This document shows, one piece after another, positions 1 through 10,223 of a stretch of 64,000 nucleotides of DNA (position 1 is its first letter; the number at the start of each line of letters is the position of its first letter). This stretch comes from Cryptomeria japonica (taxonomy: Eukaryota; Streptophyta; Pinopsida; Cupressales; Cupressaceae): contig NC_081409.1 in NCBI RefSeq assembly GCF_030272615.1, positions 528,050,291-528,114,290 on the forward strand, read 5' to 3'. A program made the position numbers and the translations under genes. The notes under the pieces are model-generated. The model worked only from the letters and a program-made list of their open reading frames with translations. It ran no database searches and was not told the DNA's origin.

Positions 1-1778
1 GAAAAACTGAATGATGCAAAGAAAAAGTATTCATCTTATGATTTAGAGTTATATGCATTGGTGCAGGCACTCAGGAAGTGGAGGCATTACTTGCTTCCTA
101 AAGAATTTGTTGTGTATACAAAAAACTAGGCAGTCAGTTTCTTAAATTCTCAGGATAAACTCAACCATAGGCATGTGAAATGGGTAGAATACCTACAAGC
201 ATACACCTTTACTCTTAAGCACAAGAAAGGCTAGTGTAACAAAGTAGCTGATGCTTTGAGTAGGAGATTGCTGACTATTCAAGAGATCCAAGTTAAGAGT
301 ATTGGTATTGATTGCTTTCAAGATTTGTATCCTAATGATGATGATTTTGTTGTTGCTTTTAAAGTTTGTCTTGCTTTTGAGAATCATTTCCATAGTGAGT
401 ATGATGACTATACATTGCAGAATGATTTATTATTCAGGGGAGGACAACTATATGTTCCTAAAGGTTCCATGAGAGAAAACCTTATCCAAGAGAAACACAA
501 TGGGTGTTTGAGTGGCCATTTTGGTCTCAATAAGACCTTAGAGTTGGTTCAATGCTTCTATTACTGGCCTAAGATGCAGAGAGATGTCCGGAGGTATGTT
601 GAACAGTGTATGGTATGTCAGAAGGCCAAAGGTAATAGAACTAATGCTGGTTTATATCAGCCACTTCCCATTCCTTCGAGGCCATGGGAGTGCATCAGCA
701 TGGATTTTGTTGTAGGTTTACCAAAGACAAAAGTAGGGTATGACAGTATCTTTGTGGTTGTTGACATATTTAGCAAAATGGCTCACTTTATACCTTGCAA
801 AACTACTAATGATGCTAGTCATATTGCTTTCCTTTTCTTTAAAGAAGTTGTCAAAATACATGGTTTGCCATCTAGAATTGTGTCAGATAGAGATGTTAAG
901 TTTTTGGGTCATTTTGGAAGACCTTGTGGAATAAATTGAGTACTAACTTGTCTTTTGTCTCAGCTTACCATCCACAGATAGATGGCCAAATAGAAGTGGT
1001 GAATAGAACATTGGGTAATCTACTCAGATGTCTCACCAAGGAGTATGGACAAAGCTGGGATTAGCTCATTCCACAGGCAGAGTTTGCCTACAATGACAGT
1101 GTAAACAGATCCACTGGTAAGAGTCCATTTCAGATTGTTTATGGTATGCATCCAAGAGGTGTTTTTGAGTTACATGATGTGACCAACTTGTAACATGTTA
1201 GTGGGACAGCAGAGGATATGGCACAATCTCTTAAAGAGATCCATGAACAGGTAAAGCAGTCTTTGCAGGACACCACAACAAGAGTCAAGGCAAGGGTGGA
1301 TGCTTCAAAGAGGGATGTCCAGTTCTCAGTTGGAGATTTTGTGATGGTGCATCTCAACAAGTCTAGATTGCAAAAGGGAGTTCCTACCAAGTTACAGATG
1401 AGAAGAATTGGACCTTGCAGGATTTTGGCTAAGTATGGTCCAAATGCTTATAAGATTGAATTACCTGTTGATGTTTCTTTGTCTCATATCTTTAATGTTG
1501 TAGATTTCATAAATTTCAAGGGGTAGCCTCCAAAAGAGACTCAGAGAGCTTCAGACATTTCACATTCCCTTTCTAATCTATCTCTCCCCTCTTCTTCTTC
1601 TCCCATTCCTAAACAGGTACTTGATTCCAGAATCATCAAGAAGACTAGAAAGCATGACTACCTTGAACATTTGATCAAGTGGAAAGATCAACTAGATTCT
1701 GAAGCCACTTGGATACCTGAAAGTGACTTCCACAAGGCTAGTATTCCTCTCTCTTTTCTACCCAAAGGAGTCACATGA
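1..1778 (+). pseudogene. Ty3/gypsy chromovirus pol remnant: RNase H end, integrase, chromodomain
   Basis: 3' half of a gypsy polyprotein cut by the window edge. Frame 1 opens with the end of RNase H (SYDLELYALVQALRKWRHYL, then HVKWVEYLQ and VADALSRR). The integrase zinc domain follows: two His around HNGCLSGHFG and two Cys in CMVCQKAK. The integrase core keeps all three acidic residues: MDFVVGLP, IVSDRDVKF and, after a frameshift, DGQIEVVNRTLG. The tail frame at 1218-1526 (GDFVMVHLNKSRLQKG) is the usual integrase C-terminal domain. A chromodomain at about 1618-1740 (YLEHLIKWKD, ATWIPESDF) marks the chromovirus branch; such domains direct integration to marked chromatin. Lesions: stops at 127, 232, 1062, 1191 and 1524, and a 1-bp deletion near 912. 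The element is dead. The family call is firm; the clade within chromoviruses is not resolved. Confidence 0.9.
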
Positions 1779-1788
1779 CTTCTTTGTC

Positions 1789-1800
1789 ACCGGGGGAGTA
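1789..1800 (+). other. Polypurine tract of the chromovirus
   Basis: Purine run ACCGGGGGAGTA directly before a TG start, eleven bases after the chromodomain stop. This is the position of the plus-strand primer of an LTR retrotransposon. Confidence 0.75.
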
Positions 1801-3020
1801 TGGTGCAGGAGCACCTAGCCTTCATTTCATCACTAGTTTGATAGCAGGTTTGATTTTTGATTGTTTTGAGTTGGAAAGGTTGTTTAAATTGTTTTTGAGT
1901 TGTTCTAAGTTGTTTGGATGAGTTTTGAACTCATTGTGTGGTCATGTTTCCTGTTTTCATCTTTTTGCTCAAATTTGCCAGTTTGGAGTTGCCTGGCAAA
2001 TTGTTGTCAAAAGTGAGTTTTTTATGTGTTTTTGTTTTGAAAAGTGTTTAGGCATGTTTTTTGCTTGGGTTTTAGGTGTGAGTAATGTTCTAAGATGATT
2101 GGTGGTTTTTGAGACCAACCTTGCATCATCTAGGCATCAATAGTTGTCATTTTAGACATGAAAATGTCAAATTTGTGTGCTCTTGGACATGTACCTGTCT
2201 GTACAGGAGGATAACTGACTTGGAGAGGTATTTATTCTCTTGTTTGAGCCATTGTAAGGGTTGATCATTCAGAATTATCAAGCACTTTGCAAGTTTGCAC
2301 CATTTTTACCTTGTTTTTCACTATGTTTTGACTCCATGTGAGCAGCAATCCGTACACCTGCTATACGTGGTCGTACTATTTTTGCATTTTCCAATACTCT
2401 TATGTTTCCTTAATCTTTTACCTTTGGTTTCATTGAATTTCATTAAGTTTTGAGCTTTGTGCAAAAATATTTAGTTTTGACAGTTTCACTACCTTGTCTA
2501 GGAAATTGGCAAGGATGCTTGACCAACTTGGCTTCTTGAGGCCCTAAATGCTCATGGCTTCCCAAGAACCAGTTGGTCAACTTGTAAGATATGTACATAC
2601 TTGTTTTTATTTCAAAAGTGCAGGTGTAAGGAGTTTTGTGGCCATGGAGCCCTAGGCAAGTGTGCCATTTGGCTAGGGTCTTTGAAGAAGTTTGATGCTT
2701 TGCTCTTCCGTAGCGAATGCACTCATCAGATTATCAGACCTATTTTAATGTTTAAGTTTGAATGTAAAGGCAAAGAGGATTTCTAAGCCATAATGAGGAT
2801 GATTTCATTTTTAGTTTGTGAAAAAGATGTAAAAGACAGTGAGTCACTATTTTGGAGTTAATTTCCTTTCTCTTGCTTACTCTCCACCATACATTGGAGT
2901 TTGTTAAGCTTTGTACCTCCTTCTAATTTCTTGCAAACAAGAACATGGAGTGGTTTTTGGTCTTGTCCATGGGTTTGAGGTTGCCAAGATCAATTAATGA
3001 TCCTTGAGGCAAAATTGTAA
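1801..3020 (+). repeat. 3' LTR of the chromovirus (right end uncertain)
   Basis: The LTR starts with TGGTGCAGGAGCACC directly after the polypurine tract. The second LTR copy lies outside the window, so the right end cannot be set by comparison. I place it loosely near 3020, where the text changes character, but it could end several hundred bases to either side. The stretch has no reading frame of note. Confidence 0.5.
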
Positions 3021-4349
3021 TGCCCAGTTGGCTGCCGCAGTCAACTATGACTGATTTTTACATTTTTGTTGAAGTTGTATATGAAATTATCCTCTTCAAA
3101 ATGGTAGGTATGAGGTACATCAAGCATCAAAAGGAAAAGCATTTCTAAGAAAGAACTAATCAGACCTCCAATAAGAGTTTTAGCAGTGTAAAGTGCAGGT
3201 CCAAAGTAAAAAAAACAGTGAGAAGGCAAAAATGCAGTCCTAATCTCCTTGACAGTGAACAACTCTTTGTTTGTAATTGCCTAATGATTTTGTGCAAGGC
3301 TAGTGTGATATTTGTGCATCTCAAATGATAGACATGTTCGCATGTTTTGAAATGTAATTGGCTTTCATACTAAAGATGTGCTTGTAGACAACAATAATGG
3401 GAAAGTTGTCATTGTTGCATACCCCTCATGAGCAATTTTTGTAAATCTTTGTCCCTAACCTTGGAAAGGTGTAAAACTATATTTTTGTGGCTTAACTAAC
3501 TTGTAACAGGGTAGAACCAAGTTTGCATGGTTCATGTTGAAGGTCTTAAACTTGTTAGTCCATATTTACCACCAAAACCCTTCCAAGCCCTCCTTTTTGT
3601 ACCCATTTTTGGGACAGTCATGGAGAAGGCTTAAGGGACCCTAAAACTTAGAAAATCTTCAAAAACTCCCAAAAGGGTATCCATAAATGAGATTCTTTCA
3701 GTCTGGAAGTCCATCGTTGGAGCAAGGTGAGCACAAACCCCCAAAAGGAGGGATAATTCCTTGTAGCTCGTTTTAGGCCTAAAAATTGGTTTTTGTCAAA
3801 CCGGGTGCACCAAAGAGGGTTGTAAGGCATAAAAACCATTAAATCCAGTTGACACAAGTTGGCCTTACATGCATTTTACACTTTTGGTGTGGTAGACTCC
3901 AAAACTTAGTTGTAGCACTTGTGAAGGACCTCTACACCCCAAAACATAGAAGACTGAAGTCACCCATTGGGAGCAAAACTTAACATCAACTTGTAAACCA
4001 ACAAAAGGAGACTTTGCACAGTCAGAGAATAGGTTAGTGACAGAGGAAATGAATCCCAAATGAGAGATTAAGGTGTCAGACCATAAAGCCTAAAGCTATG
4101 GTGTTGAAGCCCTTGAGCAAACAAGATAAGTTGGGTTTAGGGAGGTGGTTCAAGGAGAGTTGCTAGGTTGTTTATAAACCTCTTGCACTCTGATTTTGGT
4201 GACTACACCTTGTTACCAACAAGGACCTATCACTTAGCAAACATACAAGCCTATTGGGCAACACCCTCTTGTACTAGCTCCCTCTCATTCCTCCCTTCTT
4301 TGGCAAAGGGGTCCCTAACAATATTAGTGATAGATCCTAGGCTATCTGG
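3021..4349. other. No gene seen; unassigned non-coding DNA
   Basis: Only short frames (up to 73 codons) without recognisable motifs on either strand. It may include the rest of the chromovirus LTR and the upstream part of the LINE whose RNase H follows. I see no repeat pair that would define it. Confidence 0.5.
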
Positions 4350-4784
4350 TCCCCCACTTCTTTAGGTTGGTTAAAACTAAATTTTAATGGTGCCTCCGGA
4401 GGCAATCTTGGGATGGCAGGAATTGGATGTGTCATCCAGAACACCGATGGTCAAGAGATAGCTAGCCTTTGCAAACAATTTGGAATAGACACCAACAACA
4501 TGGTCGAGATACAAGCCCTTTGCGAAGGCTTAGTTCTAGCCAAGGATCTACAGATTAAGAATTTAGAAATCAAAGGGGGCTCAACTATTATTATTAATGC
4601 TATTAGACCTGGCTCTACACCAAATTGGAAACTTAATAGCCAACTGAAGAGGGCAATTTTCCTTCTTAGCTCCCTTGATAGGCATACTACAAATCATATC
4701 TACAGAGAAGGCAATTGTAAGGTTGATTCCTTGGCCAATCTTGGGGCAGATGGTAAGATGATCCTAAACCTTAAACCCCCCTAA
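4350..4784 (+). pseudogene. RNase H domain of a plant LINE, active-site residues lost
   Basis: The frame is open upstream of the ATG at 4413, through WLKLNFNGASGG, so the domain starts near 4350. Family hallmarks of the RNase H-like domain seen at the C-terminus of many plant LINE polyproteins are present: GMAGIGCVIQN, a Glu helix (MVEIQALCEGL), a KGGSTIIINAI strand and the HIYREGNCKVDSLANLG end. The catalytic Asp expected in LNFDGA is Asn (codon 4386-4388), and the Asp expected in EGDS is Gly (4578-4580). The Glu and the last Asp are kept. The enzyme would be inactive although the frame is open. The reverse transcriptase part is not found upstream, so this is a 5'-truncated or broken LINE. 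A single-copy host RNase H-like gene fragment is less likely. Confidence 0.7.
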
Positions 4785-4917
4785 GTTGTTCTTGTCTATT
4801 GGACTTGTGTCCATTGTATAGTCCTTCTTGATCTTTTTTGTCCACCATTGGCATGTAGGTGTTACTAATCATTCCCTATCTGATCCTCTGTCTTTTCCTT
4901 CTCATTTTATTCCTTTG

Positions 4918-5042
<125 letters not shown>

Positions 5043-5457
5043 TATGTATATGTTCATATACATATATATTTTTGTGTTATATTCATATATATTTTGATAT
5101 TTATATATATTGTTTTCCTTCTATTCTCCTATTTCCTCTATCTTCTCTTTTCCCCCCTCTCTCGCTGGTTTTATTTCCGGTATTGCTATGTCGTAGCTTA
5201 GCATTTAATTTTAGTTGTGTGATTTTATTAGGCTTTTGGCCCCCCTTCTTTCTTTCTTTGTTTATATCTTCGACGATGTATCTATGGATTGCTGACCATA
5301 TGGCCTTAGGCTCCTTGTTTATTTTCCCTCATCATTATCCTTTAAGCCTAGACAGGTTTGTTTCTAAAGGTGGTGGCGTCTGAGGTGTGGCCTTTCATTT
5401 CCTTGTCTTTGTAATTATTTCACCTTCATCATTTTTTCTTCAGCATGTGCGACATTT

Positions 5458-6438
5458 ATGCAACATTTATGTGACCTAGTTTTGAAAGCCTTCCTGACTT
5501 TCTTTAAGTTCAATCCGGCTCAAATTTGGATTTGTTATCATGTCGAATACATTAAAATGGAGTCTGCAAATTTCATGCTTCCCAAGGATGAAAGCAGAAT
5601 GATGGCCTTCAGGGGCCAAATTAAACAAGAATGTTGGAGCAAGATTTTAAATGACCTTGATGATCTTGCTTTGAAGGTTGTTATTGAAATTATGGGGGAG
5701 GAACATATGAACTATGAATTCAGGTTTAGGGTTAACTACAACATTCCTGCTATATTTGTAGCCATCTTACTTATCATGGGCACACCCAAAAATGAGGCAA
5801 TTCTTCTCTTTCAGGCGATTTTTAAGGAGAAATTGTTGATTGGTTTAGAACTTGCAATTCATAATGTTAATGAGAACCTGATGATTCCTTACCCTAAAGA
5901 CTCTGTTGAGTTGGGTGAAAGGAATCATGCTAGGAATGTGATGATGCACCCTATCTTTCTTATCAAAGATATCTCCTCCTTCGAAGTGAGGAAACCGACA
6001 ACTGCAAGAAACATTGCATTTCTCCAGAAATGGCTTCATTTGAAACTGGCTCAGGGTATGAAATGGTGGGTCGAATATATGAGTGAGGAAGGATTTTCGC
6101 CTCCATCGGACTTCCCCACAATGGATATTAAAAATTTTTAGGTACTTCCTCATGTGTTTATCAAGGCATCTCACTTGACTGATAAACCTTCCTCTCAAGT
6201 TAGGAAAAATACTCGAAGAGCTATGGTGGAGGCTATCCCATCGAGCTCTTCTACAAATCCTCATCCTCCTCATGGGGCTTATGTTTTTATTGATAGGACC
6301 CTGAAGGAATAAGGGCACAGTTTATCCCCTGCTTTTGTCAATTTCAATTTTTTGGGAATCCCCAGGAATTTTGCAGCACTAGCTGAGGATCACGTGGTAG
6401 ATTTCTATTATGGTTATTTAGACATGTGGCATCTCTGA
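5458..6438 (+). pseudogene. Decayed reading frame of unknown function
   Basis: One frame runs for 327 codons and is broken only by a TAG at 6139-6141 and a TAA at 6310-6312, with no frameshift, which argues that it once coded. I do not recognise the product. The first 227 codons look globular: alternating hydrophobic and charged residues, with segments such as VVIEIMGEEHMNYEFRF and NIAFLQKWLHLKLAQGMKWW. After the first stop comes a Ser/Pro-rich linker (SSSSTNPHPPHG), then LGIPRNFAALAEDHVVDFYY. A pyrimidine run ending TTTTTTCTTCAG just upstream (to about 5443) could be a 3' splice site, so the frame might be a later exon or part of an element ORF. It lies between a LINE RNase H and a non-coding LTR element. 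Confidence 0.45.
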
Positions 6439-6480
6439 CACTTTAAGACTTTATTTCAAGACTTTACTATTCATAGTTAT

Positions 6481-6815
6481 TGAAGAAGTTGAGAAATACA
6501 ACTTCAGAGATCCCAAGAACACCTGCAAGCAAAATACCTATCACAAGAGAAGAATGGAGGTAAAAAAGAAATAATGACTCTGAAGTAAAATATTATCATT
6601 CAGATAGGGAATAAATAAAAAAGTACAATACAATACTTGTAAAAGGAGATTGTGCAACCCTAAAGAAACCCTAAAGGGATAATGTGCATTTAAAAATTAG
6701 AATAATTATTAAATACCTACAATATTATTAAATGCCTAAGTTTAGCTTAAGCATAGAGGATAATAGACTAATAATTAAATAAATAATTATTATCTAATGC
6801 ATGATAACTCTAACA
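6481..6815 (-). repeat. Left LTR (3' LTR by transcription) of the non-coding element
   Basis: 335 bp matching 9113-9441 almost base for base, with a few substitutions and small indels. It ends CTCTAACA on the plus strand, so TGTTAGAG opens the LTR on the minus strand. Confidence 0.93.
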
Positions 6816-6825
6816 ACCCCCCTTA
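6816..6825 (-). other. Polypurine tract of the non-coding element
   Basis: Reads TAAGGGGGGT on the minus strand and touches the LTR start. It is the expected plus-strand primer. Confidence 0.75.
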
Positions 6826-9099
6826 CGATGAACTTAGGGAGTAGCTAAAAATAACTAAGGACTAAGAAATGCATGAAAGTAACAATGGGTCTCGACAACT
6901 AGGCCTGATGAGGTACCCAAGTACAAAAGATCTCTCACAACTGGATAAAAGGAGAAAACCTCATGGGAAAAAATCCTCTCCTAAAGAGAGAAATACAGGT
7001 GAGGGACTGAAGAAGCCTCCAAACAAGAGAATGTTCTAGAAAATAGGAACAAAGGATGAACATGAAGAACAGCACTAAAGCATGAAGTTCCAAACACTGT
7101 CGAAGAATAACTATTGATCTGAAGAACCTCCACTAAAATAAAAGATGATCAGGTAGAGAAGATTGTAATCTACATGAGTTCCCTCAAATAACACTACTCG
7201 AATAAAATGGAAAACAAAGGCAAACAACTGAACTCGAAGATATAGATGGCTAAAACACCAAAGTCTGAAGAGTTGATCGATTGAAGATGGAAGGTTGCCT
7301 CCAAAAATAGGAATGAAAGAGTGTCCATATGGTAAATGATCCATCTCACCGAAATGCATAGGTAACCAGCCACTACATCCACCTAGTACATAGGAATAAA
7401 TATTGGATACATAGCTCACTCCATCGAACCAAGGAAGCATTAGAACCAACAACCAATAGGAGAAACCCCTCCATAATGCTGACAAGGGGAGGTGATAGGT
7501 ACACTAAAACTGAATGCCAAGAAAAATTGCATGACGAAGAACTACGAACATCGAGAGTGCAGCAGAAAGTACAAACACATATAAAGGCTAGTGTCATGGA
7601 AAGAACACTCACTTGGCACACATCATGAGGCTAATGTCTTGGAAGGAACACTCACATGATAAAGGTAGATGGCAAACAAAGGCAAACATCAAACCCCCCA
7701 TGACACTTTATAATGGAGTGCGAGTACAATAAAGAACAAGATGTGCAAGATCCCAAGCATGCAAGATAGTGGCACTTTATCTCAGTGCATTTGCAAAAAA
7801 GAGAATGCTTACAATGAAGGCACAGATTGTCAAAAAAAAGAAACTAGACTCAAAATATATGAAGAACAACCAAAAACAAGTCATCCCACCCAAACGAGAA
7901 GTTTCCAAGAGCTCAAATGTCTAAGTAATTCACGAGAGTGTGAAAACACAAAAAATTGAATAAAATGTACCTGGAGTAAAATCTGGAAAAAGTGCATGGA
8001 TGGTTGTGAAGAGCTCTGAAACACCATCCCAACATTGTTGGAATTGCAAAAAATGGAGAAACTGGTTAAAAGATATGAGCTTGGGAGTGAAAATAGCACC
8101 TCTGAATTCAAATGGCTATAGATTATACCAGCAGAAAACCAGGTGATGAAACCCACAAATTTCGAAAGTAGACGAAACCATCTTTTTGATGATATCTCAT
8201 TTTCCAAAAAACAATATCGTATGCACACGTTATGGCCAAAAGAAATAAACCCCTCTTTTAGGGCACAGAGAGGGTCTCAGGGGCCATGCAAAGTTGTATG
8301 TACTGCCAGAAAATCTACTTGAAAAAAATTTCGTGTCACCAGAAAACATGTTGTGGTTGCTGAAAAAGGGGATGGTGGCAGAAAAAGGGATGACGGGCCA
8401 TAAAAGTGCCATGTTGTTGGAAAAAGGCCACCAACCGGAAAAAAATTTGACGGCAGCTAGTCACTGGGGTGGCTCCCTGGAGGTGGCACGTAGGTGGTGA
8501 GCTAAAGAAGGTCAACAGAGGTGGGAGGCAGAGACCGTCGGTGGCAGGGGAGAAACCATTGGCCAATAAAAAATGGCAGACAGGGGTTGTGGAGGCTGTC
8601 GGGGGTGGTACCGCTGACGGTACTACCCACGATACCCGACGGCCTACGCAGGGTACTGACAACCCTGCACAAGGACTATCAGCCCTGTGCAGACCCCAAA
8701 AAATTTGCCCCTCTTGTTTTATTTTTTTTAAAATCTCACAATTTTTTTTTTTCGGCCTAGGTATGCCGTAAAACTACCCAAAAATTTTTATTTTATTTTT
8801 TTTAATTTTATAAAACTACCCAAAAAAAAAAAATTTTTTTTTTTTAATTTTATATAACGAATTTCTCGAAATTTGTACCCAAAATGGGCAAAAACCAAAA
8901 AAGAAAATTCAAAGGCCAAGTTGTCAAAATTGGACAAATTTAATATGAAAATGAGGATTTTTGGGTGTTCTGAGCTCAACGGTGAAGTCCATTTGAGCCC
9001 AAAAACAAAGAAATATCCAAAGAAAAAGCTCTAAAATAACTTGAAACCCTAGCCTCCAAAAATCTTCTCAAAAATCAAGAATAGGCAACAGCAGATGAA

Positions 9100-9112
9100 G
9101 GTTCTAATACCA
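9100..9112 (-). other. Primer-binding site of the non-coding element
   Basis: TGGTATTAGAACC on the minus strand, with no gap to the LTR. It differs by two transitions from TGGTATCAGAGCC, the site complementary to initiator Met tRNA that many plant copia elements use. Confidence 0.8.
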
Positions 9113-9441
9113 TGAAGAAGTTGATAAATACAACTTTAGAGATCCCAAGAACATTTACAAGGAAAATACCTATCACAAGAGAAGAATGGAGGCAAAAAAG
9201 CAATAATGGCTCTGAAGAAAAATATTATCATTCAGAGAGGGAATAAATAAAAAAGTACAATACAATCCTTATAAAAGGAGATTGTGCAACCCTAAAGAAA
9301 CCCTAAAGGGATAATGTGTATTTAATAATTAGAATAATTATTAAATACCTACAATATTATTAAATGCCTAAGTTTAGCTTAAGCATAGAGGATAATAGAC
9401 TCATAATTAAATAAATAATTATTAGCTTGATAACTCTAACA
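9113..9441 (-). repeat. Right LTR (5' LTR by transcription) of the non-coding element
   Basis: 329 bp copy of 6481-6815. It would carry the promoter that drives the element leftward. Confidence 0.93.
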
Positions 9442-9446
9442 GTTAT

Positions 9447-10223
9447 ATAGGGCTAACTGATAAGATTTTGCTTATATGGATAATTTTAGACTTTTCTATG
9501 GTTAAAGTTTGACATTCTCCTATAGTATTGTTATTACATTGTGGTTTTCTATTTTATGCAATATTGTTTTGTGAGGATTATAGTTTAATTTTGTTGGCAT
9601 TGCTCTGGGTCCTCTCTAGCTATCTAGGTCTCTAAAAATAACACCTATATAAAGATTTTGCATATAGAAGGGTAGGGGCCTCAGACCGGCCTAGGATTTG
9701 TTTCGGGTTTTTGTTTCTTTGTACTTACATGATAATGATATGCATTAGAAATGGTGGTGCTTTCTTATCTTGGATGATTGTGCTAACAACTAACTATAGT
9801 ACCGGATGGTTGGAGGTTGCTTGTGATTGTTTATGTTCAGGGACTATTATTTATACAGGTCATCCAAAGGAGATTGTCATATTGGATTGGATTGGACAAA
9901 TTTTTACTCCAAGGGAGAGTCGTAGCTATGAGAGACAACCTCTTCGGACTTTAGCATGTGGCCCTCACTTTGTGGGTTATCCAGGGGCAAAACACACAAA
10001 GACTTTTGTGTATTGCTTCATGTTATCTATATCAGGCTTATAGTTAAGCTATGTAATTTTTCAAATTGTATCCATATACGAACAATTGAATTTTTTTGGG
10101 GCAAGACCAAAGGTTTTCTCCACCCGTATCTTTCCTACCAGTGCCCCTAGTGAGTCGGGTTGGATTAGGTTTTAAATTATTAATAAATATTATGGCTTTG
10201 GCCTTTTACCGATCAAAAAAAAA
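9447..10223 (+). other. Probable LINE 3' untranslated tail ending in poly(A)
   Basis: This DNA continues the sequence that was interrupted by the non-coding LTR element. It ends with GGCCTTTTACCGATC and then nine A (10215-10223), a form typical of LINE 3' ends. A 110-codon frame at 9711-10043 has no recognisable motif and is probably chance. Upstream coding belonging to this tail was not identified; the decayed frame at 5458-6438 is one candidate. Confidence 0.4.

Larger units (their letters stand above)
6481..9441 (-). mobile_element. Complete non-autonomous LTR retrotransposon with no coding capacity
   Basis: Two direct repeats of about 330 bp flank 2297 bp. The insertion is bounded by a perfect 5-bp target duplication GTTAT (6476-6480 and 9442-9446). 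On the minus strand the LTR starts TGTTAGAGTTATC and ends CTTCTTCA. A priming site TGGTATTAGAACC abuts the right-hand LTR, and TAAGGGGGGT abuts the left-hand LTR. This fixes minus-strand orientation. The internal part has only short frames without gag, protease, reverse transcriptase or integrase motifs. It holds a GC-richer patch (about 8460-8700) and A/T homopolymer runs (about 8720-8860). Such elements depend on enzymes from another copia-type element. At under 3 kb it resembles the short, gene-less LTR elements known in plants. The structure is certain; the family is not named. Confidence 0.93.

Noticed and set aside
7111-8771. Several frames of 60-124 codons inside the non-coding LTR element
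   Set aside because: They occur on both strands and overlap, have no motif, and do not lie in the order gag-pol on the transcribed strand.
9711-10043. 110-codon plus-strand frame
   Set aside because: No motif; it lies in what looks like a LINE 3' untranslated tail.
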